Shown in pieces: positions 10,346-23,700 of a stretch of 64,000 nt of DNA. The translations under genes were made by a program, and so were the position numbers. This DNA is from Euonymus europaeus (Eukaryota > Streptophyta > Magnoliopsida > Celastrales > Celastraceae), in NCBI GenBank assembly GCA_963580455.1, contig OY756957.1, positions 2,733,001 to 2,797,000 of the forward strand, read 5' to 3'. The notes beneath the pieces are model-generated. The model had not been told where the DNA came from and made no database searches. It was given only the letters and a program-made list of their open reading frames with translations. Positions within the stretch are counted from its first letter, which is position 1; the number at the start of each line of letters is the position of its first letter.

Positions 10346-12125
10346 ATGGGAATTCTAGAGTGGGTAGTCTTTTGGGTATTGGGATTTTCAATAGGAGGAG
10401 CCACCATGTCTATAGATGGTGCTGGTTACAAAGAACGAGTCCAAAGGCAATGTGGGTTTACTAGATACCCTGACCACTGCCTTAAAACCTTGTCAGAGTT
10501 GGGAGACCAACAACATTTTGAGGATATTGTCTCCGTTCTTGTTAACAGGACCATATCTGAGACCAAACTTCCAATTTCAGACAGATTTCCCAAATTCAGC
10601 TCTCAATTTTATCTCCGAGAAGACAGACATGCCAAATCTCAAACGGGTTAAGCCCTACTTCTCCCCATGACATGTCTAATGCCCAATTCACAACTTTTTC
10701 TAACACTAACACTATTGTCTTTTTTTGGTAGGTTATTGCAATGACCTAATGAAAATGTCTCTCAAACGGCTACAGCAATCGCTTGTGGCTCTTAAGGAGT
10801 CTCACAGGAAAAACAAGCATGACATCCAGACATGGTTAAGTGCTGCCATGACATTCCAACAGGCTTGTAAAGAATCCGCCATAGAAGGCCTCGAACTCTC
10901 GACCGGCGACCGGTTCATCACCCACATGGATCATCTCACACGGCTAGCAAGCAATTCTCTGGCCCTTGTAAATCGGATTACTTGTAAGTCAAGCAACTCA
11001 TCAACAAGTCGCCGACTCAATGAGGTACACGATTTTCCGAGCTGGGTATCGACGAAAGATCGAAAATTACTTCAGGCCCCTACCATCAGAGCAAATGCTG
11101 TAGTCGCTAAAGATGGAACAGGAAATTATAGAACTGTCTCTGAAGCTATAAAGGCTGCTTCAGGGAATAGGTTTGTGATTTATGTGAAGGCAGGAGTTTA
11201 TAAGGAGAAAATCAAGAGTAAAAAAGATGGAATTACATTGATAGGAGATGGAAAATACGCCACGATTATCGTCAACGACGACAGTGTAAATGGTGGTTCC
11301 TCCATGCCTAGCTCTGCAACCTTTAGTAAGTACTTTTAATTGCAAGTCTGGCATTAGTCTACTAACTTGGTCTATTAAGCTAAACTAAGATCAATTGTGT
11401 TGGACAATTTTTACTGAACAGCGATCACAGGAGATGGATTCATGGCTCGGGATATCGGATTCCAGAACACAGCAGGTCCTAATGGAGAACAAGCCTTGGC
11501 ACTATATGTATCTTCAGATCATTCGGTCTTTTACAGGTGCAGCATTCTAGGCTACCAGGACACTCTCTACGCGCTCGCCCTCCGACAATTCTACCGAGAA
11601 TGCGACGTTTCAGGCACAATCGACTTCATCTTCGGTAATGCAGCTGCTGTTTTCCAGAACTGCAACATTATGTTTCGACGACCGCGCTCAGGAGGTTCCT
11701 ACAATGTAATTCTGGCTAATGGAAGGAGTGATCCTGGACAGAACACTGGATTCTGTTTACAGAATTGTAGAATCGGAGCGAGTTTGGAGTTCAATTCAGC
11801 GAAACATAGCTACAAATCTTATTTAGGGAGGCCATGGAAAGATTATTCTAGAGCAATTGTGATGCAATCAAACATCGACGACAGTATCGCTTCGAGAGGC
11901 TGGGTTGAGTGGCCTGGAGCCGGAAGTAGAATTTTGAAGACTCTGTATTTTGCAGAGTATGCAAATATAGGACCTGGAGGTGGGACTTCTTCTGGGAGAG
12001 TGAATTGGCCTGGACATCATTTTCTTGGACCTCTAGATGCTGAGAAATTTACGGTTCGGAATTTTATTGCTGGACACTTGTGGATTCCTTCAACTGGTGT
12101 AATCTTCAACTCAGATCTCCAGTGA
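10346..12125 (+). CDS. pectinesterase with pro-region (type I PME)
   Basis: Three exons: 10346-10646, 10732-11325, 11422-12125, joined in frame to 532 aa. All introns are GT-AG. The enzyme removes methyl esters from cell-wall homogalacturonan. The N-terminus (MGILEWVVFWVLGFSIGG) is a signal peptide. A PMEI-like pro-region (about 30-175) has CGFTRYPDHC and DIQTWLSAAMTFQQAC. RKLL at about 211 is a typical subtilase processing site. The catalytic domain has GVYKEKI, the Gln of EQALAL (about 321), GYQDTLY (about 343), DFIFG (about 365, nucleophilic/acid Asp) and LGRPW (about 433, Arg). The start was chosen because it opens the signal peptide; the frame reads further upstream but without a leader. 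One oddity: the residue after QALAL is Tyr, where Arg is usual in QAVALR. The ORF appears intact. Confidence 0.95.
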
Positions 12126-12210
12126 TTATTGAAAATGGCGTGTACAGGACTATATGCATATAAGTTTGTTTTTATTTTACTATTGGCTGTATAGAATATA
12201 GATGGATTGA

Positions 12211-12221
12211 AATAAAATAAA
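12211..12221 (+). terminator. PME polyadenylation signal
   Basis: Two overlapping AATAAA hexamers about 90 nt after the stop codon are the likely near-upstream poly(A) signal of the pectin methylesterase transcript. Confidence 0.5.
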
Positions 12222-12411
12222 CAGGCAAAAAGAAGCCAGGAACTCAGGTTGCACAGTGTTACTTATGGGGGTGTGGTTATTTGAAAGTGTAAATATTACA
12301 ATCCTCAATGATGTAAAGAATTGATAGAATTGTTAGAGTAAAATTTCAGTTTGATTCTCTGTTTCTTGGCATGCTTCACTTATATGAGTGCAATCATAAT
12401 TGTTACATTTT

Positions 12412-12500
12412 AGTGATATGGTTGTATTAGACAAAGCATTTTGCATGTAGCTTTATTGAAAGATATGTGTGATTTAAATTTTATGTAATAAAATGAGACC
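12412..12500. repeat. dispersed motif shared with 1295-1360
   Basis: GATATGGTTGTATT, then AAAGATATGTGTG and TGTAATAAAATGAGACCCAAAA, match in the same order the segment at 1295-1360 (GATATGATTGTATT, GAGATGTGTGTGG, TGTAATAAAATGGGATCCAAAA). The copies share a layout but are diverged, so this is an old dispersed repeat of unknown class. Confidence 0.5.
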
Positions 12501-13054
12501 CAAAATTTAGATTTGCTGACCAACAAAATCTCTCCATTGTTGCTCTAAGCAATATCTTTCCATTAGTTCATATTCTTGATCGGAGCTTTAGTGTAGTACT
12601 AGAAATGGCTTATCCCATTTCATTACACAATCTGTTCCGTTTGATTTTATTCAATTTATGTTAGGCACTATGTAGTGCCAGTAATTCTACGTTAGCGTGC
12701 ATTCCGTGGCACTCTTTTTTTTTTTTAATAAGAAATATATTTAAGATAGTCACATCAGATCTGGGCCTATATGATAATATGGGACACATAAGTTCTCTCG
12801 TTTCATACACTACAGTAGATAATTACAAAGCCTTCAGCTCATGAGAGTGACCCCAACAACCAAAAATTATTGAACGTGAGAGTTGAAATGTAGGACCTTA
12901 TAATTTATCACCCAACCAAGTCCTTTCTAGTTACCTTGGTACTTTTTTTTTTTTTTTTGATCACGTTACCTTGGTACTTCGAAGAACACTCCTGAACACT
13001 AATAATCAGTTGTCACTTGGCGAACTGAAATAATTGGTCAAACGTCACTATTTA

Positions 13055-13222
13055 GTGACGGAGCCACATGTGGCCTGACCTCGACCCCAGAAAAATATAT
13101 ATAAACAATATGAATTTGCTATAATTAATGAAATACATAATTTTTAATAAAGTCTTAAAAAACTCGGGGGCGGCCCATCAACCAGTAGGCTCTTCATATG
13201 GATTTCCTGGTTCTGCCCGTCA
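13055..13222. repeat. weak short inverted-repeat element candidate
   Basis: The left end TGACGGAGCC and the complement of the right end (TGACGGGCAGAACC) share TGACGG and a loosely similar next segment across 168 bp. No clear target duplication was found, so the call is tentative. Confidence 0.25.
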
Positions 13223-14743
13223 GTACTGTCCGTGGCAAAGAGCGAGTAGTAAGTTGTCTCTCCCACTCGAGTAAGAGTTTGCACATAACTTAGGGCGATT
13301 TTATTCTGGTGGTGCTCAACAAATAATAAATACGATTAACTGATTAAGGCTCTATTTATGACCTAATTAAGAAACTGATATTATAAATTATTCTTCCCTC
13401 CACCACTCATATATTCATATTCAGAGTGAGAAGACATAAAGTGTTTTTAAAGTCAATATGATCGTATACAAAGATACAAAATACAATAATTTTGAGTAGG
13501 AATGGAAACCACTTCCCATGTTAACAATTGGTTGTGAAGTCAATATCAAAAATATATCAACCAATTATAATTAAGATAAGCATTATTAATAGATAAGGGT
13601 ACTCGATAGAGGGGTGGCTCCCTTAATAAGGACCATTAATAAAGTCACTATTTTATGTTGCCCTAGGTAGCCCTACCCATTTTAAAATGATCCGACTTTT
13701 ACTGGCAAAATGGCACATCAAATTATTTTTTTTGTTATATGGATTTGATTTTCAGTGAATTGACTCTACAATATAGTTTGGATGAGATAGAGCCTAAAAA
13801 ATTGGACCAGTTTGGTTCTTTATTAGCTTGATTAACTAGTTAGCAAGTACCCATCATTGTCTTGCTGATTAATATAACATGCATGGTATTAATTAATTTT
13901 TCTTCTTAATCTTTGTTTACTTAAACGGATGTGAATTCAATGGGTATTGTCCAATTAGTATTTTAAATGAGAAGTATCAGTACGACTACAAATGTATCCT
14001 TCATGGCCTTCACTTCCAATCCAAAAATGAAGATGTGGACTAACTCTCTAGTCTAGCAAGCTCAGACGTGATTAACTGTTGTGACATGTATTAGAGTTAC
14101 GTGGTTTTCTTTGACCCCCACTGCATAAGGTGGGTCAGCCCATGAATTTGGATATCTGCAATTATCGTGTTCGATGGACAGCCTCTATGTACCCCAGATT
14201 GTTTAGGTATCGACAATAATGTTGAGGATGACGTCTTCAAGTTTTCAGACTGACTGTTTGTTTTGGACTGCCATTGGCCTCTTTTAGAAAGGCATTGAAA
14301 ACCTGAATGGGCTTTCTTTACAATAAGCCCATACCTTTTCCTTCAGAATCCGTACTTTTGTGCCAGAGATCATGGGCCGGGCCGCTTGTCTCCTCCACAA
14401 CAGGAGCCCATGACAAGCTCAACAAAACTTTCATGGTAGGCTTTCTCAAAAGCATTCTTGTGCTAAATACAAATGCAGAAAAAAGAAAAAGAAAAATGGA
14501 GATGAAATTGGTAAGCCAAATGCAAAAGACATTTCTAGGCATTACAAGAGCCTTTTCCTGCTCCTTATAAAAAAAACGAAAGAAATCAAAGAATAATACT
14601 GCACTATGAAGAGAATATATGAGGCAGCCAACAAAAATTACAATGGGAAGAACGAGGAACGAGCTGTAAATAAACAAAATGGCATTTAAATTACATATAC
14701 ACGAACAGCTTTTCACAGAATCACTGAAAAAAAATGACCCACC

Positions 14744-17700
14744 TCAATTTTCTTCACAAAGGTCCGATTGGGATCCACTGGGAAGTATTGTAGGGGAAGA
14801 CCACTGATCTGGCATCATAATAAAGTAAGTAGACATAGCTTTCCTAAACCGTTTCTTGTACTGCTGGGGGGAGATAACAGTTGGAGTTGTGTTCTTAGGC
14901 CCGCCAAGGATTCCCGAGGTCTTCACCCAAGTTTCAAGGTGTTTGTCCCATGTATACTGCCTCATAAAATCAATAATCCCAAGAACCAATTCATGTTTTT
15001 CTTCATCCACGCCAACCAACAATGAGTAGTCCATCACGTCAATGGACTGTTGCAACATGAGTATGGAGGAATCAGAAAAAAAATAATAACAGGAGAGTGT
15101 AGCATTAAAATAAACATAAAATAAAAATAAGAGCCATATAACAAAATACTACACCCAGAGATTTCAAGCCACAGCAGATACAATGCACAAGCACGACTAT
15201 TTAATCAATCATATATTACAAATAGGTGCTTCATAAAAGAGGAAAGTCACACCTAACTTCAAGGAAAGTAGTTTTTTTTAATAATAAAAATCAAGAAATG
15301 TCTTGGCAAATAAAATACACAAACATAACCTTTTCCCCCAATTCTGCAAGTTCAAATTATTAATAAATTTTAAGTGTCGACCCTATATTCAATATTCACA
15401 GTGGTGAAGCTAATAAGAAGGTAGATGCAAAAAAAAAAGTAATACAGCTTTTACAACCTCACAAGGACTTTTACAAAGATAAAAAAAATTCAAATTATTC
15501 TAATAATTGTCCTTCAGAATCCAATATGAAACATTATCAACTTTATTCAACAACAGCTAAACTTTCCACCCCATCGGCCAAAAGAATGTGGACTGACAAA
15601 TGAAACTGTTAAAAATGCAATCACACATCCATGTATGAGTTTACAGTAAGAACAGCCAGCTTTAACTTACAGCCAGAAATGAAGTATCATTCCAGACAGC
15701 TCTTTCTAGCAACCGTTTAGCCTTGTTGCCCACAAAAATTGGAGAGGTTGGCATTGCTTCAATCAAATTCTGATCTAGGAGAACCTTATTGCTCCCACTT
15801 GTATCTGGATTGTACCGGGAACGTGAAGAACCTTTGAGGTCATAGAGTCGAGTAACATTACGACTACATAATAAATTCTCCATGACCAAAACATCCATTT
15901 TCGATTCTTTCCCTCCCTTGAGATGTTTCAACGAGACCTTGAAGAAAGAAGATACCAACAAAAAAATTGCAAATTAACAAAATTGTTGGAGCAAAACTTA
16001 TATGCCGAGTAAATCAGCATAAAACATCATTTACAACCAAACCCACCCACCCACCCCCCACAACAACCCTCCAATATAGGGTCCTCTTTGCCCAAACTTT
16101 ATAGATCGCATAGTTTTAGCATAGATGAAAGGGAAAGGGCAATCTAAGCTTTTTAAATTGGTGCAGCAGATCCTTCCTCCAATAATCCACTAACAAAACG
16201 TCCAAGACATTCAGAGTTTCAGACTTCAGAGAATATCATATATTAAAGGCCATCAACGGCTTGAATTCTTCTCTAATAATTTATGAAGCCCTTTCTGTAC
16301 AGCACCCTATAAGATTTAGCTCACCATCCATTGTCAACTCTTTAGGAGATGAAGAATTCCTCACATATCCACAACAAGAAGGATTTATTCATCCTCTAAA
16401 CAAAGACTTAAAATGGTAGTAGTAGTGGGAGAAGTAGAATATTGCTTTGGGTCACCACTCACCACCACGTTGTGATGCACAAGGCTGAGGTAGTGAGGTA
16501 TGAGGCTGAACATGGCATCTCTCTTAGTTTTCTAGCGGAATCCTAAGTGATCACATGTTTATCAAGTGATTTACCGTTTATCCTCATTGACAGAGCTCGA
16601 ATGCAAAGGTCAATGCAACTAATTTGACTATTTACAAGAATAAAGGTTCAACTCATAGATTAGCCTGGTCTTGCAACTCAGAGAATTCATGCATATGATT
16701 GTCAACTCTCACGAATGCACTATGCTTTAAAGGTTTAACAATTTAATTATTATAATGGTAGCACTGTAGCAAAAGAATACCTGATAAATACCCAGAATCT
16801 TAGCTAGACAAGTCGGGCTTCTTGTACTAATCGACTCTGATAAGTATTTAAAGTAAGCAGGAGCAAACTTGATGAATGATTCCAACTCTGTCTTTGTAAC
16901 CTGTTTGACAATAAATCTATCATCAAGGGTTTTCGCAAAGAAAACGTTGCTCTTGCCACCCTGGGCGCCCCACTTCTTACAACGACTAAGAGATCGTATG
17001 AAATCTCGTTCAGAAGAACAAGAAGTTCTTCTCAAAGCATCAAACCGCTTTGCATAGTAACAGGTCACTGAATACTTCACCTTTCCAAGAGGGCCATCAT
17101 CCGTAAAAGAGACTCTGACATGCAAATCTTTAGTGTATAAAAGTGGGTCCAACACGAAGGAGCTCCACGTCCCAGACATGGATAAAATGCTCTCTTCATT
17201 AGACCCAAAGCTTCTATAGGTATCAGATGCTGTCTCATCAGAAGAATTGAGTGAGAGCAGACTCACTGTATCAAAAGGAGGCAATGATGCAGTAGAATCA
17301 CCACCACCTTTTGGTCTCTCAAGCTCAGACATCTGGAGATTATATTCTGATGAGACAAGTGCATATGCAATAATACTAGTGGGCTCATCATCATAAACAG
17401 GCACAACAGTGTCGTTGACACCAACAGGTAGAAGCAACCTGGCACCGCTTTGCCTTTCCAACTCCTTAAACAATGAGACATAAAGAGGATTGTGATCGCC
17501 AATACCAAGCTTTTGAGCATTCAGCGAATAATTTTTGCCAAACGAGCTAGGGAAATTAAGAAACGATGTTCCCACCCTGCTTGCAGAGTTTTCTAAAGAG
17601 TCAGTCCCCTTGGTGGGTAATGTGGAGCCAAGGGAATGAGTTACCTCAATCCTACCTTTGCCCAAGTTAGAAGTCTCCAAATCTAGATTTGCAGTCACTA

Positions 17701-20700
17701 AATTTGACATAGTTGAAGAATCTATGCTTGTTGAATTGGGAACTGAAGGGCCATTCTCTTTAGCTGTGATACTTGTAGTTTGACTTTCACCAGTCCATGC
17801 CGCATCAAGGGTATCAGATAAACTCGTCTTTATTGGAAACTCCACCTCTGAGAGAGCCCTCCTTATGATTTCTCCAGATTCCAAAGCATCAGGTTTATAT
17901 CTGATAAAATCTAGAGAAGAAAGACATTCCTCGGTGTCATTCCGTTGAACTGAATCCCCAGCAGACTGGCTAATGTGCCCAGCATTTCTGCCTTGATTAG
18001 AGTTTAAATCGGACTTGGTATCTGACAAGAATGAGTCACAACTACTAAAGCCTTTACCTGGCTTGGTAGTCGCGCTCATTTCGGCAAGCTTATCCACGGT
18101 ATTAATAGGTTTCTCCTCGAGTTTAGAAATGCAACTCCTCTGACGTTCCTGGACGTTGCTTTTTGAAAGCTTATCCACGGTATTAATAGGTTTCTCCTCG
18201 AGTTTAGAAATGCAACTCCTCTGACGTTCCTGGACGTTGCTTTTTGAACTGGTTGAATGTATTAAGCGCTGGTCCCAAACATACGAATGGAAGAGAATCC
18301 ACCTCCGCAGTTTGTTGATCTCAAGAATATCAATTGCAGGTTGACCAGTCTTCACCTCCCCAAACAGCACCTTCCGTAATGATTCCTAGATAGTGCCACA
18401 CACCAACAACAAAAAAAAGACAAAGTCAGAAAAAAAAACTTCGCCTAATTTATGCAACATGGAGAAGTTGAGTTTGCAGCCTTGTGCTAAAAAAAGTAAA
18501 TAGCCACCCATGCATCAACTAGGAAAACTCAGCATATTATCAAAAAAATATTAATGAACTGCATGCAAGCTCTCTTCAAAGAAAAACGGATCCTGCCTTC
18601 ACAAGATCATCAACGGAAGACCTAAATTGAGAAGAAAAAAAAATACTTAAAGGATGAAGAGAGCTAGGAAACAACAGTTTCAAGCCTATCAATATCCACA
18701 AGTTTAGTCACAAGTTGAACAGCCAAAAGCATGGGATACATGCTGTGTATTACAGTTGAAGCAAAGTATATTCTAGGTCTAGCTCAAGTCTCAAAGCAAA
18801 TTGAAGCAAGGGGCGAAGGAGATTAGGTTTTGAAAGAGATGGATCCTCTATAAGCTACCTCAAACTCTTGTTTCTCTTTTTGTAGCATCTCCTCCAACTC
18901 TGTTATTCGCTGACTAGATTCAGGTGATCTCAAGTCACTGTCCTCAGACCCTGCACTTGATCTTTTCTCCAAAATCTGATTAAGAGCATTGTATACTTCC
19001 GTAAACAGGAGTTCCGCCATGTGACGCACCTAGTACACAAAATCATTGATCCTATCAGTATAATATACTTAAATCTACTTTCTAAACCAGAACAATAATT
19101 TTCAATCAATGCACCTCATTTGCCTCCTTTTGTATCCATTCCTGATTGTCAGAATGAAATTCAACTTTTGAAGGTGGCAGATAAACAGAATGAACATCAA
19201 TTGACGCATAACGGAAGCACGCAACCATTTTTCCAAAACTGCAATGAAACAACAATGTAAGATACAAATAGAGATTCAGATGACACATGACATTTAGTTG
19301 TAGATCTAAACAAAAATGTTAGAGAATAAAAATTTCTAGCAAACGCCATCAAGCACACCACATGACCTTGTTGAGGGGGAAGAACCTACCCATAAAACCG
19401 GAGACAGTCTCTGTGAAGAGAATGACCACAGCTTGCTACCCTACTAGCAGCTGCATGATTAGAAAAGCTTAGCTCCAAAAATTTCCCAAAAGATAAACCC
19501 CAGGCAGCATCAGACATCACTATTCTCCGAGTCGCTGGAGGGATTCCATTGATGTGAGGACATCTCAGGCACCTGTGCCACATCCAAACTTTACCATCAC
19601 GCTCTCCTGGTAAAGGCAACTCGGGGAGCTTCTTAACAGAAATGGTAAGGCTCCCTTGCCGATGAGTATAACAATGCACATGTGCTTCTGATGGCATATC
19701 ACATGAACGGCAGCGGTAGCTCTGATAAAAAAGACGAGTTTACTCAGGATAAGTTTAGGGTCATTAGGAACCCAAGAAGGTAAATGTATGCCAAGTATAA
19801 GTAAGAGATCTAACCACACCTGCTCAAACAGATCATCTCGTAAAAACCGCCCCAAAGGCTTGTCAAAGCTCCCATAGTATTTGATTCGAAACCGATGTGC
19901 CCGTTCACACACGGTTCCTTTCCAAACACATCGTGTTGATAGGGAAACTAAAATGCTCTGATGATCAGAAGGTGAGGGTGGAAACTCTTCCTTTGAGGAT
20001 CCCATTTCCTCATTGTTACAATTACTGTCTTGCTTTAAGGATGACAACTCTGGAGTAAAATGGTGATTTGCAGCAAACACATTTCCATCAGCATAACCGC
20101 TGGCAATACCTTCTCCAAATGTATCTGGAGTACCAAAATAACTAGAAACTAAATGATCATCTGCCACATTTTTCACGAAGTTGGCTGTTTTGGACTGAAA
20201 AGACTCTTTAGGAATCAATTCAGTATCCACTCCGGACACATGGTCTGAGGAGAGTTCATTACGATGAGACCCCGAGATGTCTTGTCCTGAAGAAGATAGA
20301 CAAGGGTGAGGGAAATAGTAAATTCAACAATAATTCAGACAGGTTTCATGAATAAAGTTTTCGGGCATGGACCTTTAGATAAGCAGGCAGAAAGGGCAGC
20401 CTCCAGTTCGCAAACTGAATCGGTATAGGGAAATGAGGCCGTATCCGAAATGAGAACTTTTTTGGATTTTGTGAATTCAGTAATGGGTTGTGAAATTGAA
20501 GACTTTCCACTAGCCGGGACAATAAAACCAGGTATAGTGGAAATCGACTTGTCAATACTGGATGGCTTATCAGGTAATGCAACTGTTATTGGAGACTTCA
20601 GAGGAAGTTCAGGAAGTGAGGCTCCTTCATCAGCCAGAAAAGATGTCTCAAGAGCCAAGTGATAGGCTGCAAAGACACCATATTGAACAACGTGTTTCAC

Positions 20701-23700
20701 CTTCTTCAATTCATCCCCATTGTCACCCTTCAGCAAAATCTAGAAAAAACAGTACAAATAAAAGTAGATTCTCATTCCAAGAGTCCCAACTCCCAAAGAA
20801 AGTCTTTAAAAAGTTAACTATAGTACACTAATAAAAAAATTGTCATTTTCCACCAATGGAGGCAGAATAATATACCCTGGCCACCGAGCGAACACAAGCA
20901 CTAGAATCCAACATAACATAGGAACATGAAATGATCCTATGTTATACTTTACTTAGTCTATATCCTACATTAACTAAGTTCAATCACAAATTATTTTGGG
21001 TCCAAAAAACCCAAGTAAAGGCACCTTTAAGTACAAGCCTCCAGGCAGAAGATCCCAAGAGGTTACACTACTGGCAACAGACCAGCATTAGAGAAGCTAA
21101 GAATACAATTTCTCCATATCACAATATTAAGAACACTTTTGTGTTTGTGTATGTATGCATGTATTTGCCAAAGAACTTACAGTACAACCCAAAGGTTTTG
21201 GGCAACCCTCAAAGAACATCAGAGTCTTGGTCAATTTCTTCCCACCTTGTCCCGCACTGCCATGCTCTTCAAAAAATTTCTCCACATGGAACATGTCACA
21301 ATATCCTAGTTTTGGTGACGTCAGATGATCAATTGAAGGAACTATCTGTCCTCCAGTGCACCGAGCTATTCGCTCTAAAAGTGGCCTCTTAATATTCAGA
21401 ACCAGTGATATGTCTTTTGCAAGCAGGTATTCCTGTGCATATCGAGATACTGATTTCTCTACCAAAAGAACATTAGGGTGATGAGCATCAATTTTCGCAA
21501 CTGCCATCTTCAAATGGTCCATTTCCTAGAAAACAACAAATAAATTAACAAAACAGTACATGCTAATATTGAGTAAACAAGTTCAACTCAACATTACGAG
21601 TAAACAAGTTCAACTCGACATTAAGAGTCAAATTCAAAGAAAAATGTAAACAACAAAAACCTGCTGTAACAAAGTATCAAAACTTGAAAAGTGGGTAGAA
21701 ACTCGTTGATACTCCAAAGCTCCTCCAAGGATTAGAAAGCGTGATTTATCGATTTTTGAATTCATTCGCCGATGAGCCACATTCTTCTTACAAACAACTC
21801 CTTTAACCGCCGTACTATAGAAATATATAAAAGCCCATCAGCATGACTTAACTCTGTATATGGCAACAGAAACACTAAAACTAAAGACTGCCTATAAGAA
21901 CTCATCAAAGTTAGCAGCATCCTTCATAAACATGAATTCTGACACATCTTGCAGTTATCTTATAGAATGAGAAAATCTCGCAATCAAATGTTTCCTTTTT
22001 GGAAATGAAAGATTTGGGTGATGAGGGCACAAAGGGCAGTGATCTTTTCTAAAGGATTACCATAATGGGTTCCTCATATTACGGATAAAATTCAATACTT
22101 AAGCAATCAGATTTGAGTAATCCGCTACAATCATATTCAAGTAATCATATAATAGGATGTTTCAAATGTTTTAGCCAGCATTTAAAGAATATTTTTAGAA
22201 ACAATTCAACAAAGTTATAGCCAGCACCCACGGACAGAACTGAGAATGCGAAGCACGGAAACTATAATGTTTTAGTAATCTTTTCATGTTCAATGCACGG
22301 AAACTATTGTCCTTGGCATAAAATATACAAAAAGAGGAGTACACTAGAATGGCATGGCACAGTAAACTATATTCAAAATCATGTGACTTAAAGAGTTATG
22401 CCCTAAAATACAGCCAACATTCCATAATCTAATGTATAATTCATTATTGAATAGCAAAAGAGTGCAGTGGTAACTATAAAAAAGAACTGCAAATCACCGC
22501 ACATATGAAAACTCTAACGACGGTGTGCTGGACAAGTAAAGCAGGGTGAAAAAGTGATAAGTCCAATTATACATGCAGCTTCAAGCACAATTCAATGGCA
22601 TTACCTCTCACTGCGCCGCCCACTTGCGATGCATTTAACCTTCACATAACCACCAGGATCCATTCCTCCACCTCTACTTGTATCCGGCTTAAGAAGTGTG
22701 GCAGCTTCCCAGGACAAAGATGTAACTATGTTGAGCCAACTGTCTTTGTCATCTTCCCCAACAGATAGGTTTTCTACATGCAAAAGCTGAGACACCAAAG
22801 ATCTAAAATGCTCTTCTACAACATTCTTCATGGCCTTCCTATGCTCCTCACCCGGCTTTTCCCTACTACGAAATTCCCCACCACCAAAGCTGTTTGAGGA
22901 GCGTAGATACCCCCACTCCCCAGTAGCACCCTCATCATCATCATCTTCTTCTTCAATAAGAACGGCTTCTCTATCGTCCTCTTCATCCTCTGGCTCCGGA
23001 GGGAGCCAAAGCAGCCCATTATTCTCAAAATCCACAGGTTCTCTATCTGCCTCCTCCAAATTGTAAGAAGGAGCCTCGCGTTCATCACCATTACCATTTT
23101 CATCTACTTCTTCCACTGGTTTATTTATTATGTCAACACCTTGTATATCAAAATTATCAGGTAATGGGGAGGCACTAAAACTTTTTGAGTCAATGCTAGC
23201 ACCATTTAAATGCAATCTTTCAGGTTCGTAAACATGGTCAATTTCATCCATGTTGACAGCACCATAATAGTCATCAGCCTGAGAAAACTGCCTCACTTCC
23301 GAATCAAAATGATAAACACCATAATCGTCATCGTCGTCATCACTCCTGAAATTAAGAAGAAGAGGCACAGCAATGGTTACAAAGCATCAGAACCAAGAAT
23401 TATGAGACTGAGAAGATCGTTATTTATATGATACCATTAAGACGAATCATTCAATGTGTAACAGCATAAGTGCAACAGTGGGTGATTAATGTTTTAAGTG
23501 AATAAGCAATATCCCATATCTCAACAAAGAGAAACCCTTACACACTACAAGGATCCGATCTTGGGATTATTTTCTTAAGGAATCACTGAGTAAGAAGTCA
23601 TGCGGCACATTCATATAAAAGCAAATGCAAACTTGGAATGTTCGAAATGCAGTACAAATAATGTGACAAAAAAGTGATGAAATACATGAGGGAAGAAATA

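Larger units (their letters stand above)
12126..14743. other. intergenic between PME and FAB1 3' ends
   Basis: Contains the 3' untranslated regions of two convergent genes and AT-rich DNA with no supportable frame. Two overlapping AATAAA signals lie at 12211-12221, about 90 bp after the PME stop. A copy of the dispersed motif seen near 1300 lies at 12412-12500, and a weak short element candidate at 13055-13222. Reading frames at 14307-14716 have no recognisable product and lie where the FAB1 3' untranslated region is expected. Confidence 0.6.

Noticed and set aside
23210..23431. Plus-strand frame across FAB1 exon 2 start
   Set aside because: Shadow of the repetitive acidic stretch of FAB1.
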